Shown here one piece after another: positions 1-5,426 of a stretch of 10,428 nt of DNA. Position 1 is the stretch's first letter, and every line of letters starts with the position of its first letter. The notes under the pieces are model-generated. The model had not been told where the DNA came from, ran no database searches, and saw nothing but the letters and a program-made list of their open reading frames with translations. The translations under genes were made by a program, and so were the position numbers. Source of the DNA: Methanocorpusculum sp. (GTDB lineage Archaea; Halobacteriota; Methanomicrobia; Methanomicrobiales; Methanocorpusculaceae); contig DALTWN010000021.1 in NCBI GenBank assembly GCA_029987045.1, positions 1 through 10,428 of the forward strand, given 5' to 3'.

Positions 1-205
1 CGAACATTCCCTTAATCTTGTCTTCAGCGCCTGCGTCATCAGTGGTGACAAGGGCAACTTTGACTGCAGAAAGACCGAATCCGATCGGCTCGATCTTGAC
101 GTCCTGAATTCCGGTGATCTTTCCTCTGATGTCTGCCTCAAGTTTCTTAAGGTCGACTTCTGGGGATTCCGGCATGATCTTTAAAATAACTGCAACGTCA
201 CCCAT
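1..205 (-). CDS. ef1b: Translation elongation factor aEF-1 beta (partial, C-terminus outside window)
   Basis: Archaeal elongation factor 1-beta, the nucleotide exchange factor that recycles aEF-1A from its GDP to its GTP form during translation in the cytoplasm. The visible 68 codons begin MGDVAVILKIMPESPEVDL and continue through GIQDVKIEPIGFGLSAVKV to KIKGMF. This matches the small alpha/beta exchange domain, which is usually about 85-90 residues in archaea, so roughly the last 20 residues lie beyond the left edge. The start is the ATG at 205-203, 3 nt after the stop of the zinc-ribbon gene; only a weak purine stretch precedes it, so translation is probably coupled to that gene. The pairing of a tiny zinc-finger gene with aEF-1 beta is conserved in other archaea. 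Identification is from remembered family sequence, and the match is strong. Confidence 0.93.
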   Translation of the reverse strand, partial: MGDVAVILKIMPESPEVDLKKLEADIRGKITGIQDVKIEPIGFGLSAVKVALVTTDDAGAEDKIKGMF

Positions 206-208
206 GAT

Positions 209-364
209 TTACGGACCCTGGAACCCGCACTTCGGGCAGGTGTATTTTACGCTCTGTTTTCTGCACTGTGCACAGCGGTAGATGGTCTCTCCGCAGTCCG
301 GGCATTTAAATTCGGTTGCCCCGCGCTCGGAAAGGGGGGCATTACAAGAAGTACATGTAGCCAT
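209..364 (-). CDS. Small zinc-ribbon protein (HVO_2753-like), co-transcribed with aEF-1 beta
   Basis: A 51-residue protein with four CxxC knuckles: C4/C7, C21/C24, C31/C34 and C43/C46, enough to hold two zinc ions. It begins MATCTSCNAPLSE and ends CPKCGFQGP. It belongs to the archaeal small zinc-finger family often annotated as an RNA-binding zinc-ribbon protein. The Haloferax volcanii member HVO_2753 has been studied structurally and linked to swarming and biofilm formation; the molecular role is not settled. The start is fixed by AAAGGA (378-373, minus strand) 8 nt upstream of the ATG and by a good TATA box about 36 nt upstream. It lies 3 nt ahead of aEF-1 beta, which suggests a translation-related role. 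The 51-residue length is normal for the family. Confidence 0.88.
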   Translation of the reverse strand: MATCTSCNAPLSERGATEFKCPDCGETIYRCAQCRKQSVKYTCPKCGFQGP

Positions 365-372
365 GATAGAAT

Positions 373-378
373 TCCTTT
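373..378 (-). promoter_or_regulatory. Shine-Dalgarno sequence of the zinc-ribbon gene
   Basis: AAAGGA on the minus strand, 8 nt before the ATG at 364. It is the only recognisable ribosome-binding site at a promoter-proximal gene in this window. With transcription predicted to start near 375, it would lie at the extreme 5' end of the mRNA. Confidence 0.5.
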
Positions 379-394
379 ATCTATTAGTTGCCGA

Positions 395-405
395 ATCATA
401 TAAAG
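395..405 (-). promoter_or_regulatory. TATA-box promoter for zinc-ribbon and aEF-1 beta genes
   Basis: Minus-strand CTTTATATGAT is a near-consensus archaeal TATA box centred about 36 nt before the zinc-ribbon start codon. Transcription would begin about 25 nt downstream, leaving a leader of roughly 10 nt. It separates this pair from the kinase gene upstream, whose stop lies at 458. The remaining gap sequence up to 457 shows nothing else recognisable. Confidence 0.65.
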
Positions 406-457
406 GTGAGGCATAGTCTTGCGGGATGTTTTCTTCCGGAGGAGATCGTATATTATT

Positions 458-1006
458 TCAAAATTCAGCTGTTTTGGAAGAAATATCTTGAAAAACGGAT
501 TGGAGTTTCCGGATGTCGCGCCCGTTTACTGCTGAAACGATCGTTTTGCTATTCTGATTCAGTGTTTTGAAATAGGAATCGATATATTCCGGATCCACGA
601 AGTCTCCGTCACGTGATTTGATAAGAAGAAGGGGGGTTTTCAGGGTCTGCGCAATCCAGAGCGCAATGGAGTCGGACGTCACATCCCATGAATGGGGCAG
701 TGGGTCCTTTTCGCGCAGTATCTTTTCCGGCAGAAGGATATGTATTCCTTTTTTCGGCATATCGCATCTCTCGGTCAGAGGGAAACCGAATGTCGCAAGA
801 TAGGTCGCATACCGGTTCATTGCAGATATTGCCTGCCAGTGGGCACTGTCGTCATCAAGGTTCTTTTTGCGTACGGTATCAGCGAATGCTCCTCCTCCAG
901 GAACAATAAGAGCTGGGATGGAGCTGGCAGTGATGGCAGAGAGTACCTCCTCTGCCGCGTCCGCAAGACTGCCTCCTATTTTGATGACAATGCCCTTGTT
1001 TTCCAT
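458..1006 (-). CDS. mfnE: MfnE-like [5-(aminomethyl)furan-3-yl]methyl phosphate kinase (amino acid kinase fold)
   Basis: A 182-residue protein of the amino acid kinase superfamily. Visible motifs are KIGGSL (9-14) for phosphate binding, VPGGG (35-39), HSWDVTSDS (105-113), SRDGDF (131-136) near the nucleotide site, and VNGRD (160-164). This order and the HSW(x)xTSDS signature match MfnE, which phosphorylates aminomethylfuran-methyl phosphate to the diphosphate in methanofuran biosynthesis, a C1 carrier of the first step of methanogenesis. It looks slightly shorter than the M. jannaschii enzyme as I remember it. No other mfn gene is in the window, so the call rests on motifs. The ATG at 1006 lacks a clear Shine-Dalgarno and has its own promoter, so a short-leader transcript is likely. 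An alternative is an unassigned amino acid or isopentenyl-phosphate kinase relative, but the signature favours MfnE. Confidence 0.72.
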   Translation of the reverse strand: MENKGIVIKIGGSLADAAEEVLSAITASSIPALIVPGGGAFADTVRKKNLDDDSAHWQAISAMNRYATYLATFGFPLTERCDMPKKGIHILLPEKILREKDPLPHSWDVTSDSIALWIAQTLKTPLLLIKSRDGDFVDPEYIDSYFKTLNQNSKTIVSAVNGRDIRKLQSVFQDISSKTAEF

Positions 1007-1036
1007 TCTCTTGCATTAGCATGTGTCCTGAATTCA

Positions 1037-1044
1037 GATAAATC
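1037..1044 (-). promoter_or_regulatory. Putative TATA box of the MfnE-like kinase gene
   Basis: Minus-strand GATTTATC, preceded by CCAA, is centred about 34 nt before the kinase ATG. That spacing fits an archaeal promoter giving a leader of fewer than 10 nt. It lies in the 89-nt divergent spacer shared with the DUF169 gene. Confidence 0.45.
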
Positions 1045-1061
1045 TTGGGAAAAAACGGACA

Positions 1062-1070
1062 TACTAAATA
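1062..1070 (+). promoter_or_regulatory. Putative TATA box of the DUF169 gene
   Basis: TACTAAATA follows a purine-rich stretch (AAAAAACGGAC) that could act as a BRE. It is centred about 29 nt before the ATG at 1096. The match to the TATA consensus is only moderate. AAGGA at 1075-1079 lies too far from the ATG (about 16 nt) to be a good Shine-Dalgarno, so the mRNA is probably leaderless or nearly so. Confidence 0.4.
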
Positions 1071-1095
1071 GAAGAAGGACCTTAAGTATCATTAT

Positions 1096-1794
1096 ATGAC
1101 AGATTATTCAGCCGTTTCGGAAGAACTTAAAAGTGTTCTGCAACTTAAGGGATCACCTGTGGCTCTCAAATTCGCGAAGTCCGCGGAAGATATTCCAGCG
1201 GGAATTCCAGAAATCGAAGAGACTGTTCGCCATTGCCGTATGATTTCTCTTGCTCGCGAAGGACAGATATTCTATGCTCCTGATGCAAAACATCAGTGCG
1301 GAGGAGGAGCATGGGCGCTTGGTCTTCGGGAGAAAGGAGATACACTGAAGACAGGCCAGCACTATTTCAAGCTCGGGAAGTATTCTACTATCAATGCATC
1401 GCGCAGGACGATGGAAAGTGTGCCGAATCTGCCGAAAGAAAATTATGCGACCATTTATGCTCCGCTTGAGAAAGCACCGTTCGTTCCGGATGTAGTCGTT
1501 ATTTTCGCCCAGCCTGCAGCTATTCTGAAACTCGCACAGAGTACTCTCTACGATCTTGGCGGCAGAATCTATCCGCAGTTCTCCGGTATCCAGTCCATGT
1601 GTTCTGATGCATCTGCATATGTCCTGCTGAACGGAAAACCGAACTTCTCGCTTGGGTGTGATGGATCCCGTAAGTTCTCCGGTATCGGAGCCGATGAAAT
1701 GGTTGCCGGATTCCCGGGAGAAATGATCGCCGAGGTTGCAGCCAATATCAGCAAGGTTGCCAAAGCTCCGGGTGCGGCACCGGCAGCGAAATAA
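1096..1794 (+). CDS. DUF169 family protein, function unknown
   Basis: A 232-residue soluble protein of the DUF169 family (PF02596), common in methanogens and some anaerobic bacteria and without an established function. Family hallmarks are PVALKF (21-26), HCRM (46-49), the CGGGAWALGL block (68-77), SMCSDA (167-172) and SLGCDGSRKF (185-194). Cys47, Cys68, Cys169 and Cys188 lie at family-conserved positions and could bind a metal or cluster, which is inference. No signal peptide or membrane segment is seen, and the tail (about 222-232) is alanine/proline-rich and probably disordered. The gene stands alone: divergent from the MfnE-like kinase upstream and closed by a T-rich terminator downstream, so its neighbours say little about its job. 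The ATG matches the usual family N-terminus. Confidence 0.85.
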   Translation: MTDYSAVSEELKSVLQLKGSPVALKFAKSAEDIPAGIPEIEETVRHCRMISLAREGQIFYAPDAKHQCGGGAWALGLREKGDTLKTGQHYFKLGKYSTINASRRTMESVPNLPKENYATIYAPLEKAPFVPDVVVIFAQPAAILKLAQSTLYDLGGRIYPQFSGIQSMCSDASAYVLLNGKPNFSLGCDGSRKFSGIGADEMVAGFPGEMIAEVAANISKVAKAPGAAPAAK

Positions 1795-1843
1795 TCTTCT
1801 TTTTACTTTTTTGCGGGCAATTTCCCGATTTTCTGTTCTTTTT
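1795..1843 (+). terminator. T-rich terminator after the DUF169 gene
   Basis: Directly after the stop codon come several T-runs (TTTTT, TTTTTT and again TTTTT near 1839-1843), the pattern that terminates archaeal RNA polymerase. A small 4-bp stem, CGGG (1814-1817) with CCCG (1824-1827), sits between the runs but is probably not essential. It separates the DUF169 gene from the four-gene operon. Confidence 0.7.
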
Positions 1844-1853
1844 CAAAACCACA

Positions 1854-1863
1854 ATAATCATAA
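1854..1863 (+). promoter_or_regulatory. Putative promoter of the carbonic anhydrase-hdrA-mtnA-DUF116 operon
   Basis: ATAATCATAA is centred about 33 nt before the ATG at 1891, the same spacing as at other promoter-proximal genes here. A better-looking TATA sequence, TAATATATAAAC (1876-1887), lies only about 9 nt before the ATG. It would place the transcription start inside the gene, so the upstream box is preferred. Confidence 0.4.
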
Positions 1864-1890
1864 GACAGAAAACGCTAATATATAAACACT

Positions 1891-2382
1891 ATGGAATTTG
1901 TAGCTCGTTCATGTGGGAAGGAAACATATGTTGCCCCGAATGCAACTGTGTGCGGTGATGTTGTCTTAGGTAACAATGTTACTATTCTGTTTGGCGCAGT
2001 TCTTCGTGCAGATACAGATTCGATTACCATCGGTGACGGCTCAAATGTTCAGGATAATGCGGTGATCCATGAATCTCATGGGTATCCGGTTAAGATAGGA
2101 GCCGGTGTATCGATCGGTCATGGAGCTATTGTCCATGGCGCCGTGGTCGAGGATGATTGTCTTATCGGAATGGGTGCAATCATCCTCAATGGTGCACGGA
2201 TAGGTGCCGGGTCTCTGGTTGCCGCAGGTGCGGTGGTTACAGAGGGTGCCGAGATTCCGCCGAGATCCCTGGTGATGGGTGTTCCCGGAAAAGTCAAACG
2301 AGAACTGACCGATGCAGAGTATCAGAAAAATAAGGACAATGCTGCACGGTATGTGAAACTTGGAGCTGAATATCGAAAATGA
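1891..2382 (+). CDS. Gamma-class carbonic anhydrase-like protein (CamH/YrdA type, hexapeptide repeat)
   Basis: A 163-residue left-handed beta-helix protein with hexapeptide repeats over about residues 14-133, ending in the short C-terminal helix typical of the family. The three zinc ligands of gamma-carbonic anhydrases are present: His60 (in AVIH), His77 and His82 (in IGHGAIVHG). The Arg39, Asp41, Gln54 and Asp55 positions around the active site are also kept. It lacks the long acidic-loop N-terminus of Cam, so it resembles the cytoplasmic CamH subclass. It probably interconverts CO2 and bicarbonate, but many family members have untested or no activity. It is the first gene of a four-gene operon and overlaps the HdrA-like gene by 4 nt (ATGA). 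No Shine-Dalgarno precedes its ATG. Its relation to the redox and salvage genes downstream is unclear. Confidence 0.83.
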   Translation: MEFVARSCGKETYVAPNATVCGDVVLGNNVTILFGAVLRADTDSITIGDGSNVQDNAVIHESHGYPVKIGAGVSIGHGAIVHGAVVEDDCLIGMGAIILNGARIGAGSLVAAGAVVTEGAEIPPRSLVMGVPGKVKRELTDAEYQKNKDNAARYVKLGAEYRK

Positions 2383-3662
2383 AAGAATGTGTTGTCATCG
2401 GCGGCGGAGTGGCTGGAATTCAGGCGGCTATGGATCTTGCAAATAACGGAGTTCATGTCACCATTGTCGAACGGGAACCGTCTATCGGCGGCCATATGGC
2501 AATGCTCGATAAGACATTTCCGACGAATGACTGTTCGATGTGTATTCTTTCTCCGAAGATGGCCGAAGTGTCCCGTCATCCGAATATTGCCATCATGACC
2601 ATGACCGAGGTCGAGCAGATTTCTGGAACTGCAGGAAATTTCACGGTATCCGTTACGAAATATCCGCGATATATCAAGGAATCGGAGTGTACCGGGTGCG
2701 GGGAGTGTGTTTCCGTCTGTCCGGTTGAAGTCTATAACAAATTTGATGCCGGATTGGGAGTTCGTCATGCAATTTACAAGCCGCATGCTCAGGCAGTGCC
2801 GAATCTCGTCGTTCGTGATATGGCACATTGTATCCGTTGCGGCCTCTGTGTGGAAGCATGCGGTAAACGTGCGGTGCTGAATCTTGGCGAAGATATGGTC
2901 GAGAACAAGGAGCTGAAAGCAGATGCGATCATTTTTGCGACGGGATATACTCTCTTTGACGCCCAGAAGAAATCACAGTTCGGATATCTGAAATATGCGG
3001 ATGTCATTACCTCGCTTGAGTTCGAGCGTATGATCAATGCAGGCGGTCCGACTTTCGGCGAACTGCGTAGACTTTCAGATGGAAGTACGCCAAAGAGCGT
3101 GGTCTTTGTCCAGTGTGTGGGGTCCCGTGATCTGGCTCTTGGCCGGAATTACTGTTCCTGTGTCTGCTGTATGTATGCGCTCAAGAATGCGATGCTTATC
3201 CGGGAACATTATCCGGATACTGAAGTTGCAATCCTCTATAATGATCTGCGTGCATACGGAAAAGGCTACGAAGAGTATTACGAACGTGCGAAAAAAGCAG
3301 GCGTTGTCTTCATTCGTGCGTTTCCGGGAGAAGTCGAGAATGCAGGTGATCATCTGATCCTCCCGCTCGAGAATACAGAAACCGGCGAATTTGTCCAGCT
3401 GGATGCAGATCTGGTTGTCCTTTCTGTGGGTATGTCCCCCGAACCGGATACAGTTCGTCTGGCGGAAAAACTCGGAATTACGCTTGATACTCATCGGTTC
3501 CTTTTGCCTGCTGACCGTTACTCCCCGTCGAAGAGTTCAGTTGCAGGTATTTTTATCGCAGGAACCGCTCTTGCGCCGAAGGATATCCCGGATTCTGTCA
3601 TTTCAGGAGGGGCTGCTGCAGCCAATGCATATATCTCCCTGTTTGGAGGTGCTAACGAATGA
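2379..3662 (+). CDS. HdrA-like FAD/iron-sulfur oxidoreductase (shortened, core only)
   Basis: A 427-residue homologue of heterodisulfide reductase subunit A, the flavin subunit that bifurcates electrons in methanogens. In order: an FAD-binding Rossmann start with GGGVAG (8-13); the HdrA motif CSMCILSPKM (52-61); an inserted ferredoxin domain with two 4Fe-4S motifs, Cys104/107/110/114 and Cys151/154/157/161; FATGY (187-191); CVGSRD (246-251) with CSCVCC (259-264); and GTA (395-397). Full HdrA has about 650 residues; this one lacks the N-terminal cluster-binding domain and the C-terminal ferredoxin domain. The ends are clean and both neighbours overlap by ATGA, so this is not an obvious frameshift. 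No hdrB or hdrC lies nearby. It probably moves electrons between a flavin and ferredoxin-type clusters, but the partner and substrate are unknown, so it should not be read as the methanogenic HdrA itself. Confidence 0.85.
   Translation: MKECVVIGGGVAGIQAAMDLANNGVHVTIVEREPSIGGHMAMLDKTFPTNDCSMCILSPKMAEVSRHPNIAIMTMTEVEQISGTAGNFTVSVTKYPRYIKESECTGCGECVSVCPVEVYNKFDAGLGVRHAIYKPHAQAVPNLVVRDMAHCIRCGLCVEACGKRAVLNLGEDMVENKELKADAIIFATGYTLFDAQKKSQFGYLKYADVITSLEFERMINAGGPTFGELRRLSDGSTPKSVVFVQCVGSRDLALGRNYCSCVCCMYALKNAMLIREHYPDTEVAILYNDLRAYGKGYEEYYERAKKAGVVFIRAFPGEVENAGDHLILPLENTETGEFVQLDADLVVLSVGMSPEPDTVRLAEKLGITLDTHRFLLPADRYSPSKSSVAGIFIAGTALAPKDIPDSVISGGAAAANAYISLFGGANE
3645..3651 (+). promoter_or_regulatory. 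Strong Shine-Dalgarno sequence of mtnA
   Basis: GGAGGTG lies 7-8 nt before the ATG at 3659, inside the end of the HdrA-like gene. This near-perfect site supports the upstream start of mtnA, which gives it a longer N-terminus than most relatives. Confidence 0.75.
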
Positions 3663-4711
3663 TTCAACGTCACACCGGTAAGAATACAGGCGCAGCCGAT
3701 ATCAAGGAAGAAAAGACGCTGTGGTGGGATGATGAAAAAAGCTGTATCCTGGCAATCGATCAGACGCTTCTCCCTACCGAGTATAAGATAGTCGAGATTG
3801 CTACCATCGATGTTCTTTGCGATGCCATCAAACGGTTGGTTGTTCGCGGGGCTCCCGCACTTGGAGTTGCAGGTGCGTTGGGTATGGCCTTGTCTGCGCG
3901 TGCCGCGCTGGATGAGGGTTTCGAAGCGCAGGTTGCGGCGGATGCAGAGAAAATCAAAGGTACACGACCGACTGCCGTCAATCTTTCATGGGGAGTTAAC
4001 AAGGTATGTTCTGCCATGGAGAATCTTCCTCCGGAAATGGCACGGGTCATGGCGCTGTATTCGGCAAAACTCATTGAAGAAGAGGATACGAAGACCTGCA
4101 TGCTGCTTGGTCATAACGGTGCGAAACTCCTTCCACAGATTGGTACGGTTCTGACACACTGCAATGCAGGTGCCCTTGCCTGCTCTTCATGGGGTACTGC
4201 ACTTGGCGTAATCCGGTCCGCCTGGAAGATGGGCAAACAGATTTCTGTCGTTTCCTGTGAGACCCGTCCGCTCCTTCAGGGATCCCGCCTGACCGCATTT
4301 GAACTTGCCCGCGATAAGATTCCGGTAACGACTATCACAGATAGCACTGCGGCCTATATGATGCAGCAGGGTAAAATCGATGCGGTAATTGTCGGAGCGG
4401 ACAGAATCACCCAGGATGCTGTATTCAACAAAATAGGCACGTATATGCATGCAGTGTGTGCCAAATATCATAACATCCCGTTCTATGTTGCGGCTCCGGT
4501 TTCAACATTCGATAAGGATGCATTCGCAAAGGATATCGTTATCGAAGAACGCAAACGTGAAGAAGTATCGTCATTGTTTGGAAAGACTACGGTTCCAGAT
4601 GATGTACGTGTGATCAATTATGCCTTTGATGCAACGCCGCTGTCGTTGGTATCTGCTATCATAACAGAAAAAGGAGTCCTTTATCCTCCCTACGATTTTA
4701 AGGATCTGTAA
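3659..4711 (+). CDS. mtnA: S-methyl-5-thioribose-1-phosphate isomerase (MtnA, archaeal eIF-2B-like family)
   Basis: A 350-residue member of the MtnA/eIF-2B alpha-like family. It carries RGAPALG (63-69), the nucleophile Cys168 in THCNAGALA (166-174), ETRPLLQGSRLTAFEL (201-216), the catalytic Asp248 in GADRI (246-250), NKIGTY (257-262) and FYVAAPVSTFD (275-285). This set indicates an aldose-to-ketose sugar phosphate isomerase rather than a true initiation-factor subunit or ribose-1,5-bisphosphate isomerase. In methanogens such enzymes act on methylthioribose-1-phosphate, and reportedly deoxyribose-1-phosphate, from salvage of methylthioadenosine and 5'-deoxyadenosine. Residues 1-19 precede the usual family start near LWWDDEK. 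The first ATG is nonetheless supported by GGAGGTG and a 4-nt ATGA overlap with the HdrA-like gene, and I find no alternative in-frame start. The DUF116 gene follows after 5 nt. Confidence 0.9.
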   Translation: MIQRHTGKNTGAADIKEEKTLWWDDEKSCILAIDQTLLPTEYKIVEIATIDVLCDAIKRLVVRGAPALGVAGALGMALSARAALDEGFEAQVAADAEKIKGTRPTAVNLSWGVNKVCSAMENLPPEMARVMALYSAKLIEEEDTKTCMLLGHNGAKLLPQIGTVLTHCNAGALACSSWGTALGVIRSAWKMGKQISVVSCETRPLLQGSRLTAFELARDKIPVTTITDSTAAYMMQQGKIDAVIVGADRITQDAVFNKIGTYMHAVCAKYHNIPFYVAAPVSTFDKDAFAKDIVIEERKREEVSSLFGKTTVPDDVRVINYAFDATPLSLVSAIITEKGVLYPPYDFKDL

Positions 4712-4716
4712 TATCG

Positions 4717-5421
4717 ATGACATTTGAAATCCCGCTTGCATTGTTCGACAGCCCCATCTTCAATTCGGTAATCCTGATTATCGGAACGATTACTCTCTTT
4801 CTTCTGATTCTCTGGTTTATTTTCATTCTTGTCATGGGTATCCTGGTGGTAATATCCATTCGCCGGAAAAAGATGTATTTCCCGCGGATATTACGTCCGT
4901 TCCTGTCATTTGCAGAAAATGGAGTGCGTATCATTTGTTCGATTCTTGGAATTGAAGCGGTGGAACTTTTGAATTTCATGATATCCATCGACAACAAGAT
5001 GAATCTTCATGCATTCGAGATGACGCCCGTTTCCGAACGTGTGGTTTTCTTCCCGCAGTGTCTGCGGTCAGCCGAATGTCCTGCACGCCTGACTCCCGAT
5101 GGAATCCGGTGTTTGTCCTGTGGAAAATGTGGACTTGGAGCGACCATTTCGGTTCTCGAAAAGGCAGGATATCGTGTGTTTATTATTCCAGGATCGACGT
5201 TTATCAAGCGGATGGTGAAAAAATATTCGCCGAAGGCAATGATTGGCGTGGGCTGTCTTACCGAAGTCAAGGATGGGCTGGAGATGGGTAGACGGATATC
5301 CATGACGACGCTCGGTGTTGTTACCTTGCGGGACGGGTGTGTCGAGACGACTATGGACTATGATGCGTTGCTTGAAACTGCATCTATCGGTTTAGATCAT
5401 CAGTTGGTCCGGGAAAAATAA
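4717..5421 (+). CDS. DUF116 family membrane-anchored cysteine-rich protein
   Basis: A 234-residue protein with a strong hydrophobic segment at about 17-48, followed by basic RRKK (49-52), which suggests a membrane anchor with the rest in the cytoplasm. The C-terminal DUF116 domain (about 108-215) has FFPQCLR (111-117), CPARL (121-125), CLSCGKCG (132-139), GYRVFIIPGSTF (151-162), IGVGCLTEV (176-184) and DGCVETT (206-212). Cysteines 115, 121, 132, 135, 138, 180 and 208 could hold an iron-sulfur cluster or zinc. No function is established for the family to my knowledge. It is the last gene of the operon, 5 nt after mtnA; AAGGAT (4700-4705) lies about 11 nt before the ATG. A redox partnership with the HdrA-like protein is possible but unproven. 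Confidence 0.84.
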   Translation: MTFEIPLALFDSPIFNSVILIIGTITLFLLILWFIFILVMGILVVISIRRKKMYFPRILRPFLSFAENGVRIICSILGIEAVELLNFMISIDNKMNLHAFEMTPVSERVVFFPQCLRSAECPARLTPDGIRCLSCGKCGLGATISVLEKAGYRVFIIPGSTFIKRMVKKYSPKAMIGVGCLTEVKDGLEMGRRISMTTLGVVTLRDGCVETTMDYDALLETASIGLDHQLVREK

Positions 5422-5426
5422 GGAAT
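5411..5426 (-). terminator. T-rich terminator of uvrB
   Basis: On the minus strand the sequence just past the uvrB stop reads AATTCC followed by TTATTTTTCCC, a short T-tract as used by archaeal RNA polymerase. It overlaps the last codons of the convergent DUF116 gene. Confidence 0.45.

Noticed and set aside
692..1099. Plus-strand open frame (135 codons) opposite the kinase gene
   Set aside because: The minus strand carries all the amino acid kinase motifs; the plus-strand product resembles nothing and runs into the DUF169 start.
2322..2828. Minus-strand open frame (168 codons) opposite the HdrA-like gene
   Set aside because: It is antisense to the conserved FAD and ferredoxin motifs and has no promoter, ribosome-binding site or protein family signature.
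2379..3662. Shortened HdrA as a frameshifted or broken gene
   Set aside because: Both ends are joined to neighbours by ATGA overlaps, internal motifs are intact, and no remnants of the missing domains are visible in the adjoining frames.
3659..4711. Assignment as translation initiation factor eIF-2B subunit or ribose-1,5-bisphosphate isomerase
   Set aside because: The THCNAGALA cysteine, the GADRI aspartate and the ETRPLLQGSRLTAFEL block together with NKIGTY fit the archaeal MtnA group better.
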